Program-made: the position numbers and the translations under genes
Part shown: positions 14,190-21,307 of the stretch, in pieces
Numbering within the stretch: the first letter of the stretch is position 1
How the letters are laid out: each line of letters starts with the position of its first letter
Source: Flavobacterium sp. BFFFF1
GTDB taxonomy: Bacteria > Bacteroidota > Bacteroidia > Flavobacteriales > Flavobacteriaceae
Direction of reading: 5' to 3'
Assembly: GCF_002256285.1 (NCBI RefSeq)
Contig: NZ_NKJE01000027.1
Location: 1-36,631, forward strand
Length of the DNA: 36,631 nucleotides
Notes under the pieces: generated by a model
Told to the model about the DNA's origin: nothing
The model's database searches: none
The model's input: the letters and a program-made list of their open reading frames with translations, nothing else

Positions 14190-16574
14190 TTAGAATTGAA
14201 ATCTATAACCAAAGTCCGGTTGAAATCCAATTTGGTCGATTTGATTAACCTGCTGTGTCAATCGGTTATAATCTTTTGAGAATACGTTCGTATTGTTGGT
14301 TATATTCTGAAAATCCACGTAAAATTGGTGTGAATGTTTCTTTTTACTGCTGTTCAATTTGAATCCGAATTTTAAGTCAAGTCTTAAATAGGCGTCATAC
14401 TGTTCACTGAATGCATTGGCATCATCTCTTATTTCATAACCGGCTGCATTTGAGGCCGCTAAATCGACAGGGGTGTAGTACCTTCCTCCCGCTGTAGTGA
14501 ATTTGGTGTTGATGGTAAAAACATTCTTTTTTGCGTTGCCTATTTTGAATTCTTTTCCTGCTAAGGCATTAATTACATATCCGTTATTGAACGGTGAGTC
14601 TCGTTCTACTCCATCACTTCCGGTATATCTACTCTCAAAAAATGAAGTAGTAAAAAGTAAATTGTATCCTTTACTGAAGAATTTTTCCAATGTAAATTCC
14701 ACACCTTGATTGAATCCTTCACCGGTGCTTACCAAAGAATTTTTGTCTGTAGAGAATCCAAAATCGGCACCTTCGGTAAGGGAAGAGTAGCTTGATGACG
14801 TTTTTTCTACTGCTGCTTTGTCGATGGCCTGATAATAAATTTCAAATTTTGTTCTCCATTTATCCGCGAATCTTAGATCATAGCCTAAAACATAATGAGC
14901 ACTTCTAACCAAATCCAATGCTTTATTACTTTGAACGAGATTCCCCCCGATGTTTTCATTTAAGAACAATAGGGGAGCAGCTGCATTTTGATGGTGTAAA
15001 CCGTATCCTATGTTTATTGCACTCTTGTTGTTGATGGCATAGGTCAATGCTGTCCTTGGTTCAAAAACAAACTCCTCATTCAACGAAAAGTATTGCCCGT
15101 GTAAACCAGCATTAAAAGTCAATTTTTCGGTTAGTCTGAATTGTCCCATGGCATAAGGCTGCACAATAGAATAGGCCCCATCATTGTTTATTAGATTGAC
15201 AAAGTCAGGTTGTCCATCGCCGTTATTATCATCCTGTTGCTCCCGGTCTGATAATTTATTTTCTAATGAATATTGCTCCAGTAATAATCCCGTTCTGAAT
15301 GTAAATTTTTTGGATATTTTAGAATTGAAAAGTGTTGAAAATGTTATCCTGTTTTCGGTGTTATCCACTTCAGTCCAACGTATTTTGAATTCAGTAGGTG
15401 TTTCTAAGTTAAAATACCTGTCATTTTCAAAAGTATTGCGCGTTACAGAACCGCTTATTATGGTTTTTAAATATGATTTTGAACCGATGTCGATCGTGTG
15501 TTTTAACCCAAAAACGCCAAAACCGGAAGTTACAAAACTATCTTCGTCTCTTGTAGCAAATAAATCGTCATCGGATAACTCCACATCTTTTCCTATTAAG
15601 TCAATATTTGAATCACCAAAAATTCCAAAAACCGAAAAATTCCCAAACTTACCTTTCCCAAAATCAAGATTAAATGAAAAGTCGTTGTAATTAGGTTGCG
15701 CCGTTGTTCCAGCCAATCCTAGTGAACCAACGATCCCATAACGAGCCGCAACAAGAAACGACCCGCCTTTTTTTCCTAACGGACCTTCAGCCATTAATTC
15801 TGCGCCGGGAAATGCAGCTACGCCAACTGAATATTCATATTCTTTGTTGTTCCCTTTTCTAAGTCCCAAATCAAAAACACCACCCAGTGCATTGCCATAT
15901 TCGGCGGGGAATGCAGAAGTAATAAAATCAGAATTTGCTAATAAATTTGGATTTAAGGCGGAAACAGGACTTCCTGTCGTTCCGAAAGTCGAAAAGTGAT
16001 TTGGGCTGGGAATTGGAATTCCCTCCAATCGCCAAAGTAAACCAGTGGGTGAGTTACCCCTAACAACAATATCATTTCTACTATCGTCCGCGGTAGAGAC
16101 GCCTGCAAAGTTTGACGCCAATCGTGCTACATCACTTCTTCCACCAGCGTACCTGTTAACTTCTTCCGGAGAAAATTGTCGAACCGATACTGCTGCCAGT
16201 TTATTGATGGATTTTGCTTTATTGTTCCCATCACTTACAATCACAATTTCTTCCAGCTTATCAAATTTTTCTACTAAAGAAACTGAAATGATGACCTCTT
16301 TTCCAGTAGTTACATCAATATCCGGAACCGTAGAACTTTCATAACCCAGAAAGCTGACCCTTATCGTTTGTCTGCCCAAAGGAACATTTGACAATTCAAA
16401 ATTTCCTTTTTCGTCGGTGATGCTGCCTTTGCCTGGGTCACTTAGTAATTCGACTGTTGCACCGCTAATACTTTTTTCGGACTGCTTGTCTACAATAGTG
16501 CCTCTAATTACTCCTGTTTGTGCAAAAGAAATCAAACTAAATAGCAATGAGAATAGCATAAATCGTTTTTTCAT
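14190..16574 (-). CDS. TonB-dependent receptor with a CarboxypepD_reg-like N-terminal domain
   Basis: The 794-residue outer-membrane receptor has a signal peptide (1-19, ending FAQ), a carboxypeptidase-regulatory-like beta-sandwich (about 22-108, GVIRGTIVDKQSEKSISGATV with GNFELSNVPLG), a plug domain (about 125-240, VRGNSPTGLLWRLEGIPIPSPNHF, FPAEYGNALGGVFDL) and a 22-strand-type barrel to the C-terminus, which ends in an aromatic residue as usual (FGYRFQF). Such receptors import large or scarce ligands using energy from TonB-ExbBD. There is no SusD-like partner next door, which argues against a standard glycan locus, and the ligand cannot be told. A full promoter (16597-16624) and a strong terminator frame it as a single-gene transcript. 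Two Crp/Fnr-like regulators follow. Confidence 0.93.
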   Translation of the reverse strand: MKKRFMLFSLLFSLISFAQTGVIRGTIVDKQSEKSISGATVELLSDPGKGSITDEKGNFELSNVPLGRQTIRVSFLGYESSTVPDIDVTTGKEVIISVSLVEKFDKLEEIVIVSDGNNKAKSINKLAAVSVRQFSPEEVNRYAGGRSDVARLASNFAGVSTADDSRNDIVVRGNSPTGLLWRLEGIPIPSPNHFSTFGTTGSPVSALNPNLLANSDFITSAFPAEYGNALGGVFDLGLRKGNNKEYEYSVGVAAFPGAELMAEGPLGKKGGSFLVAARYGIVGSLGLAGTTAQPNYNDFSFNLDFGKGKFGNFSVFGIFGDSNIDLIGKDVELSDDDLFATRDEDSFVTSGFGVFGLKHTIDIGSKSYLKTIISGSVTRNTFENDRYFNLETPTEFKIRWTEVDNTENRITFSTLFNSKISKKFTFRTGLLLEQYSLENKLSDREQQDDNNGDGQPDFVNLINNDGAYSIVQPYAMGQFRLTEKLTFNAGLHGQYFSLNEEFVFEPRTALTYAINNKSAINIGYGLHHQNAAAPLLFLNENIGGNLVQSNKALDLVRSAHYVLGYDLRFADKWRTKFEIYYQAIDKAAVEKTSSSYSSLTEGADFGFSTDKNSLVSTGEGFNQGVEFTLEKFFSKGYNLLFTTSFFESRYTGSDGVERDSPFNNGYVINALAGKEFKIGNAKKNVFTINTKFTTAGGRYYTPVDLAASNAAGYEIRDDANAFSEQYDAYLRLDLKFGFKLNSSKKKHSHQFYVDFQNITNNTNVFSKDYNRLTQQVNQIDQIGFQPDFGYRFQF

Positions 16575-16596
16575 TTTTCCTGTTTTTTAATTTTCT

Positions 16597-16624
16597 CAAA
16601 TTTATTTCAACAAGTTTTAATCAA
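16597..16624 (-). promoter_or_regulatory. Bacteroidota housekeeping promoter of the TonB receptor
   Basis: On the minus strand TTG (16624-16622), a 17-base spacer and TAAATTTG (16604-16597) match the TTG-N17-23-TAnnTTTG consensus exactly. The start codon is 22 bases downstream of the -7 box. Confidence 0.65.
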
Positions 16625-16764
16625 AATTGACCAAAGTCAATAAAATGAATAAAATAGAAAAGCGAAAAGTCAGCTCATCATGCCATTTTGTGCCAGCTTC
16701 CCCACTAAAAATTCATACTTTTAGGTGTCATCAAATCAATATACTTGATTGAACGCGCTTCTTA

Positions 16765-16962
16765 TTAAACACCTTTCATTTTAGCGCCTTCGACAGACCA
16801 CTTAACAGGGTCAATGTATTTACCGGTGCTTTTCTCGATTCGTTTTCCGTTGACGGTAATGCGGTGAAAAATTGCTACTAAGCCTTTGGAGTTGACTTTA
16901 GCTCTTTTAAGATAAAAGAGATTGGAGATTGTTGCTTTCATTTTGATCTTCCTTTTTGACAT
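16765..16962 (-). pseudogene. Truncated tyrosine recombinase (arm-binding domain only)
   Basis: A 65-residue frame matches the start of Bacteroidota site-specific integrases (Arm-DNA-bind_5 type): ATISNLFYLKRAKVNSKG, a strand FHRITVNGKRIEKSTGKYI and then DPVKWSVEGAKMKG. Family members usually run to about 400 residues, with a core-binding domain and a catalytic R-H-R-Y domain. Here the frame stops right after the arm-binding part and no catalytic segment is found in the next 190 bases. It is a remnant and cannot recombine DNA, though a short DNA-binding peptide might still be made. It lies 230 bases from a tRNA-Ser gene, the usual kind of target for such integrases. The ATG at 16962 or Met8 could start it. 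Confidence 0.75.
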
Positions 16963-17040
16963 TAATAATTTAGTTTAAATGTCAAAGCGGTACAAGATGT
17001 TCATTTTCTGAACAGGTTGAAAACACTGGGCTTGGCGAGT

Positions 17041-17090
17041 AATTCGGGGTACCTGTTTTTTATAAAGCGATGTACCCCGAATTGTACCCC
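17041..17090. repeat. Perfect 12-bp inverted repeat plus a repeated GTACCCC
   Basis: AATTCGGGGTAC (17041-17052) is exactly inverted at 17072-17083 with a 19-base spacer. GTACCCC from the right arm is repeated directly 12 bases on (17084-17090). It lies between the integrase stub and the tRNA-Ser terminator. Integrase or excisionase binding sites of the lost element are one reading; there is no T-run, so a terminator is less likely. Confidence 0.6.
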
Positions 17091-17135
17091 TCAAGTATTG
17101 CGAATTAATGAATCGTTTGATAGGGAATTAAAAGA

Positions 17136-17170
17136 AAAAACCCCGAAAATCCTAAGATTTCGGGGTTTTT
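17136..17170 (-). terminator. Terminator of the tRNA-Ser gene
   Basis: A 13-bp stem (AAAAACCCCGAAA at 17136-17148 with 17158-17170) has a 9-base loop. On the minus strand it ends in six T followed by CTTTT. It lies 24 bases past the tRNA 3' end. Confidence 0.8.
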
Positions 17171-17194
17171 GAAGTGCTTTGTAAAGCATGTTGC

Positions 17195-17278
17195 GGAGAA
17201 AGAGGGATTCGAACCCCCGGACCTGTTACAGTCAACAGTTTTCAAGACTGCCGCAATCGACCACTCTGCCATTTCTCC
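17195..17278 (-). tRNA. tRNA-Ser (anticodon TGA)
   Basis: The minus strand folds as a class II tRNA. The acceptor stem GGAGAAA (from 17278) pairs with TTTCTCC (to 17196) and is followed by the discriminator G. The D-arm region reads TGGCAGAGTGGTCGATTGC, the anticodon loop is CTTGAAA with TGA at 17244-17242, the variable arm is long (typical of Ser), and the T-arm GGGGGTTCGAATCCC is present. CCA is not encoded (CAA follows). It reads UCA and related UCN codons. It has its own promoter and terminator. The neighbouring integrase stub suggests its 3' end once served as an attachment site. Confidence 0.95.
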
Positions 17279-17311
17279 AATATGTGCCGCTGTCATTGCT
17301 GATAGCGGTTG

Positions 17312-17340
17312 CAAATATAGCATGCTTTTTCGATATGCAA
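17312..17340 (-). promoter_or_regulatory. Bacteroidota promoter of the tRNA-Ser gene
   Basis: On the minus strand TTG (17340-17338), an 18-base spacer and TATATTTG (17319-17312) match the TTG/TAnnTTTG consensus in full. The tRNA 5' end is 33 bases downstream of the -7 box. Confidence 0.7.
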
Positions 17341-17495
17341 AACATTTTTGCATTAAAAAAGGAATATTTTTTCAATCCATTTTTAACCTTTTCATTTTCA
17401 GGCCGTCACGGAAAGTAAAAAATTTGACACCAATAATGCTCAATGAAATAGGGGGTTCAAAACCTACCCGCACGGTATTTATTTACCGATGCATT

Positions 17496-18626
17496 CTAGT
17501 AATTCACGTATTCTGTAATCTCAAGGCCATATCCAATCATCCCAACACGTTTGCTTTGTTGGGTATTGGAAACCAGCCTGATTTTAGAAATGTCAATATC
17601 GTGCAGAATTTGCGCTCCAATACCAAAATCCTTAATGTCCATCTTTATTTGTGGTGCCTTAAAATTGCCTTTCGCCTGCAAATCTTTGAGTTCTATAATA
17701 CGGCTAAGCAAATCCCCTGGTTGCAACTCCTGATTGATAAAGACCACAGCACCCATTCCTTCCGCATTGATCAGGTTAAACATATCGTCGAGCTTTTTAT
17801 CTGCTTCATTGGTCAGTGTGCCTAAAATATCGTTATTGATTGCAGTAGAGTTGATTCGGGTAAGTACCGCATCGCCAATATTCCAGGTTCCTTTTGTCAG
17901 GGCGATATGAATGTGCTTGTTTGTGGTTTGCTGGTAGGCCCTGAACCTGTATGTTCCAAAGCGGGTCTCGATATCAAAATCTTCTTTTTTTACAATTAGA
18001 CTGTCGTGTTGCATGCGATAGGCCACGAGGTCTTCGATAGAAACAAGCTTAAGGTCAAATCTTTTCGCGACTTCAACCAGTTCAGGGAGTCTCGCCATCG
18101 ATCCGTCATCGTTCATGATTTCGCAGATGACGCCAGCCGATTTGAAACCTGCAAGCCTGGCAAAGTCAATCGCCGCCTCGGTATGCCCTGTACGCCTCAG
18201 AACACCGCCCTGTTTTGCAATTAACGGAAAAATATGTCCGGGTCGGGCCAGGTCATAAGGTTTCGTGTCTTCGTTGGTCAATGCAAGGACGGTTTTTGCC
18301 CTGTCCAATGCAGAAATTCCCGTGGTAACGCCATGGCCTTTCAAATCCACAGAAACCGTAAATGCAGTCTCCATATGGTCGGTATTGTGTGTCACCATGG
18401 CCCGAAGGTCGAGTTCTGCACAGCGTTTTTCAGTCAATGGCGCACAAATCAGGCCGCGGCCATGGGTCGCCATAAAGTTTATCATTTCCGGCGTAATCTT
18501 TTCTGCAGCAGCGAGAAAATCGCCTTCATTTTCGCGGTCCTCGTCGTCAACCACAATAATTACTTTGCCCTGACGAATGTCCTCAATGGCTTCTTCGATT
18601 GTATTTAAGCGTATGTTTTCTGACAC
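17496..18626 (-). CDS. ribB: RibBA: DHBP synthase fused to a degenerate GTP cyclohydrolase II domain
   Basis: The N-terminal part (1-205) is 3,4-dihydroxy-2-butanone-4-phosphate synthase, which turns ribulose-5-phosphate into the four-carbon riboflavin precursor. Its motifs are intact: DDEDRENEGD (27-36), THGRGLIC, ARPGHIFPL and RTGHTEAAIDF. The C-terminal part (about 206-376) is laid out like GTP cyclohydrolase II and keeps its end (FGIGAQIL, GYGLEITEYV), but the zinc site is gone: the three cysteines of the usual SECLTGD...RCDCG motif align without gaps to Ala262, Asn273 and Ala275. This half is probably inactive, as in the RibBX type described in Proteobacteria, and a true RibA would have to be elsewhere. 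It starts at a GTG at 18626, 12 bases after the LptF/LptG-type gene, and is the last gene of the run. Confidence 0.92.
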   Translation of the reverse strand: MSENIRLNTIEEAIEDIRQGKVIIVVDDEDRENEGDFLAAAEKITPEMINFMATHGRGLICAPLTEKRCAELDLRAMVTHNTDHMETAFTVSVDLKGHGVTTGISALDRAKTVLALTNEDTKPYDLARPGHIFPLIAKQGGVLRRTGHTEAAIDFARLAGFKSAGVICEIMNDDGSMARLPELVEVAKRFDLKLVSIEDLVAYRMQHDSLIVKKEDFDIETRFGTYRFRAYQQTTNKHIHIALTKGTWNIGDAVLTRINSTAINNDILGTLTNEADKKLDDMFNLINAEGMGAVVFINQELQPGDLLSRIIELKDLQAKGNFKAPQIKMDIKDFGIGAQILHDIDISKIRLVSNTQQSKRVGMIGYGLEITEYVNY

Positions 18627-18638
18627 TTTGTAATGAGT

Positions 18639-20627
18639 TTATAAGCTACTTTCAGAAATCGCTTCCCTGAGTGCGCGCCGGTTATAAAAATGAAATATGA
18701 TGTAAAATGGAATTCCGAGAATGGTGGCTAACCAAGGGTATATTCCAACCCGTTTACCAGTGATGTCTTTAATTTCTTCCAATCGTTTGCCGGTCTTAAA
18801 TATACCGATGTAGAAACCGATCAGCATCGCAGCAGCGAGCACGACCAGCACAATTTTACTCGGGTTATTTTTTGCAACAAAAAGCATGATAAATACCAGA
18901 AAATAAGCAATTAGTGTCATTCCGGAATTGGCATTGTATACTTCCGAGGCCTCAATAAGTTGCTCGTATTTTGTATTGAAAAGTTTTTCCTGCTGAATCA
19001 GGTCGGCCTGGGTAATGTTACGGGTCTCCAATATTTTCAACGCTTTCACACGCCTCATTGGAGCATATCCGAATTTTTTATAGTCATACACGGTCTCAAT
19101 GAGCGCGGCATCAGACATTTTTTGTAAATCGCGCCATTCTTCGTCCTGAATCGTATTGATGGTATCAAGATTGATGACGCGGTCTTCCGGAACAAATGAT
19201 GGCCTGTTTTTGTTCCGTTGAAACATTTTTATAAATGGTTCCGTCAGCCAGTCAAAGCTAATCGTCATTTGCAGGTCATTTTTCGCACGATAAGTCAGCA
19301 GTATGGCCAACGGTGATAAAATGATTGTCGACATCCAAGCACCAAGGAATGGTGTAATACCGTTTTCCTGTCCTAATTTTTTTCCGAATGTGTTTACAAA
19401 GTGGAACGTGATAAAAATCAGTATGGCAAATACAATAGGCAGCCCGAGCCCACCTTTCCGTATGATCGCGCCCAACGGGGCACCAATGAAAAACATCAGG
19501 ATACAAGCGAACGCAATCACAAATTTGTCATACACTGAAAGCCAATGGCTGTTGATGTTTTTTTGTTTCATCTCAAAATCATCTTTGCTTCCTGCAATTG
19601 TAAATTTGGTGGTCCCCACATTGCTCTTCGCAACGTCAATGAACTTTAATTTTTTTGTATTGTCGAATCCGGAAAGCAGGTCTTTTGGAATTGCTGTGGT
19701 GGACGAATCTTTTTCCGGACGGATATTCATTATTCCGGTACGGACATGTATGTTTTCGGAAAACGAATTCATTTCCTTCTTGTAATCTTTATTCAGCGAA
19801 TCAAGCGTATAGGTGAGTTCACTGAGTTTTAACATATTGCTTGTATTCGTGACTTTGTCATTGTTCGTGTCCACTTTATCCAATTTAGACAAGTCCATGT
19901 TCAGGTTGTATTTTTTGAACGTGGTTTTGGCGAATGGCATTTTCTGACTTTCGGTATACTTTTTAGGGATAATGTCTTCAAATTGGGCACCATCGTGAAG
20001 CACAAGCTGAATCACTTTGGAATCCGGACTGCTAATCAATTCAGCGCTTTTGGCCTTAATTAACGTAGTGCTTCCAAAGCCATTTATGGGTTTTTTATGT
20101 ATGGTAATTCCGGAAAGCTTGTTCCCATTTGGGCCATATTTTTTTTCAACCTTGATGATATACGTACCAACATCGCTAAACTGCCCTTCTGCAATGGCCA
20201 TCGCGGGTTTCACCTGGGCAATATTGGCTTTAAAGTTGATAAACTTATACTGGGAATACGGAATAATATTGTTGGCGAAAATAAAAGCAGCGATACTGAG
20301 CAGGAAGATAAAATATATCAGGCTTCGCATCGCACGCATTAATGAAACCCCTGATGATTTCATTGCGGCAAATTCATAATGCTCAGACAGATCACCAAAA
20401 GTCATAATAGAGGCCAACAATATCGTCAGCGGCAAAACCATCGGAATGATGCTCGGAATGTAGAACAACAGGAACTTCAGGATCATTACAAAGTCAAGAT
20501 CTTTACCTGTGAGTTCAGCGATAAAGAGCCAAACTGCCTGAAGTATGAAGATAAAAAATAAGATTACAAATACCGAAGCAAAAGTAACCAGGAACGTTTT
20601 AAGAAGATATCTGTCGAGAATTTTCAA
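18639..20627 (-). CDS. LptF/LptG-family permease (LPS export), long form
   Basis: The 662-residue inner-membrane protein belongs to the YjgP/YjgQ family, which with LptB extracts lipopolysaccharide and passes it to the periplasmic bridge. N-terminal membrane helices lie at about 11-37, 47-75 and 100-120, with the conserved coupling region AAMKSSGVSLMRAMRS. A periplasmic beta-jellyroll follows (about 130-360), then helices at about 366-390, 396-412 and 425-445. The E. coli proteins end near here at about 360 residues. This one has roughly 210 extra residues: a polar stretch (450-565) and three more helices (about 568-586, 592-612, 626-648). The start is a TTG at 20627 (MKILDRYLLKTF), 7 bases after lolA. 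Whether it is the LptF or LptG partner cannot be decided here. Confidence 0.9.
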   Translation of the reverse strand: MKILDRYLLKTFLVTFASVFVILFFIFILQAVWLFIAELTGKDLDFVMILKFLLFYIPSIIPMVLPLTILLASIMTFGDLSEHYEFAAMKSSGVSLMRAMRSLIYFIFLLSIAAFIFANNIIPYSQYKFINFKANIAQVKPAMAIAEGQFSDVGTYIIKVEKKYGPNGNKLSGITIHKKPINGFGSTTLIKAKSAELISSPDSKVIQLVLHDGAQFEDIIPKKYTESQKMPFAKTTFKKYNLNMDLSKLDKVDTNNDKVTNTSNMLKLSELTYTLDSLNKDYKKEMNSFSENIHVRTGIMNIRPEKDSSTTAIPKDLLSGFDNTKKLKFIDVAKSNVGTTKFTIAGSKDDFEMKQKNINSHWLSVYDKFVIAFACILMFFIGAPLGAIIRKGGLGLPIVFAILIFITFHFVNTFGKKLGQENGITPFLGAWMSTIILSPLAILLTYRAKNDLQMTISFDWLTEPFIKMFQRNKNRPSFVPEDRVINLDTINTIQDEEWRDLQKMSDAALIETVYDYKKFGYAPMRRVKALKILETRNITQADLIQQEKLFNTKYEQLIEASEVYNANSGMTLIAYFLVFIMLFVAKNNPSKIVLVVLAAAMLIGFYIGIFKTGKRLEEIKDITGKRVGIYPWLATILGIPFYIIFHFYNRRALREAISESSL

Positions 20628-20634
20628 CGCGTCT

Positions 20635-21300
20635 TTAGTCTAATTTGTTGATGTAGTAATTGGGATACTTGCTTTCGACAAAGGTAAATTGATTTTTTGG
20701 CAATGTCTGGTTGGTTTTAAAAGAATTAACAACCAAAGTCGTTTTGGTGCCGTTTTTTCCAAGCTCGATCACATTGTAGATTTGCTTGGTCTGGGTATCG
20801 ATACCGACAAGGATTTCTTTCCTTTTGTCTTTTTTGTCGTCCGGCACCAATTTAATATATTGTAATTTTTTACCCTTGACCGTTTGCTGAATATCCCATT
20901 TGAATTTATAGCCTTTATTGAAAAAGGTCAGCATTTTTGAAGGTGTAATCGTATTGGCGTCTTTTTCATCGACTTTTGAAATACTGATTTCTTCATCTTC
21001 CGGAACGATGGTGTAGACTTTTTTTCCGTCATACAGTTTTGTAACGCCCATGAAATTCAGTACATATTGGTTTCCTTTCATGACGACATTCCCACTGCTT
21101 TCCTGGTTGATATTCTCTTTGGTGTTATTCAGCGTATATTTGAAGTCAATCGCGATGTTGTCGTAACTCTTCACTTTAGCAGTGACTTCGTTCAGCAAGT
21201 CCTGTGCCTTTTTGTCCTGCGCTGTTGCCGCAACTGAAATGAAACACATCACCACTACGGCAAATCCGGTTTTAAATAAATTTCGCATACTCTTTTTCAT
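20635..21300 (-). CDS. lolA: LolA-like outer-membrane lipoprotein carrier
   Basis: This periplasmic chaperone carries lipoproteins from the LolCDE complex to the outer membrane. The signal peptide runs MRNLFKTGFAVVVMCFISVAATAQ, and the mature part is a LolA half-barrel: AQDLLNEVTAKVKSYDNIAIDFKYTL, the strand GNVVMKGNQYVLNFMG, the YDGKKVYTIVP hairpin and LGKNGTKTTLVVNSFK. I place the start at the ATG at 21300, just past the ftsK stop. An ATG at 21321 would give seven more residues, overlap ftsK by 14 bases and lengthen the signal's n-region unnaturally. It is placed between ftsK and an LPS-export permease, both tightly spaced, consistent with an envelope-biogenesis operon. Confidence 0.9.
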   Translation of the reverse strand: MKKSMRNLFKTGFAVVVMCFISVAATAQDKKAQDLLNEVTAKVKSYDNIAIDFKYTLNNTKENINQESSGNVVMKGNQYVLNFMGVTKLYDGKKVYTIVPEDEEISISKVDEKDANTITPSKMLTFFNKGYKFKWDIQQTVKGKKLQYIKLVPDDKKDKRKEILVGIDTQTKQIYNVIELGKNGTKTTLVVNSFKTNQTLPKNQFTFVESKYPNYYINKLD

Positions 21301-21307
21301 ACAATAA

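Noticed and set aside
17105..17825. Several open frames crossing the tRNA-Ser region, some with an RDSNPRTCYSQ-like stretch
   Set aside because: These are the well-known false frames created by reading through a tRNA-Ser; the tRNA with promoter and terminator explains the DNA.
18627..18638. FMN riboswitch before ribBA
   Set aside because: Only 12 bases separate ribBA from the previous gene, leaving no room, and no RFN-element motifs were seen.
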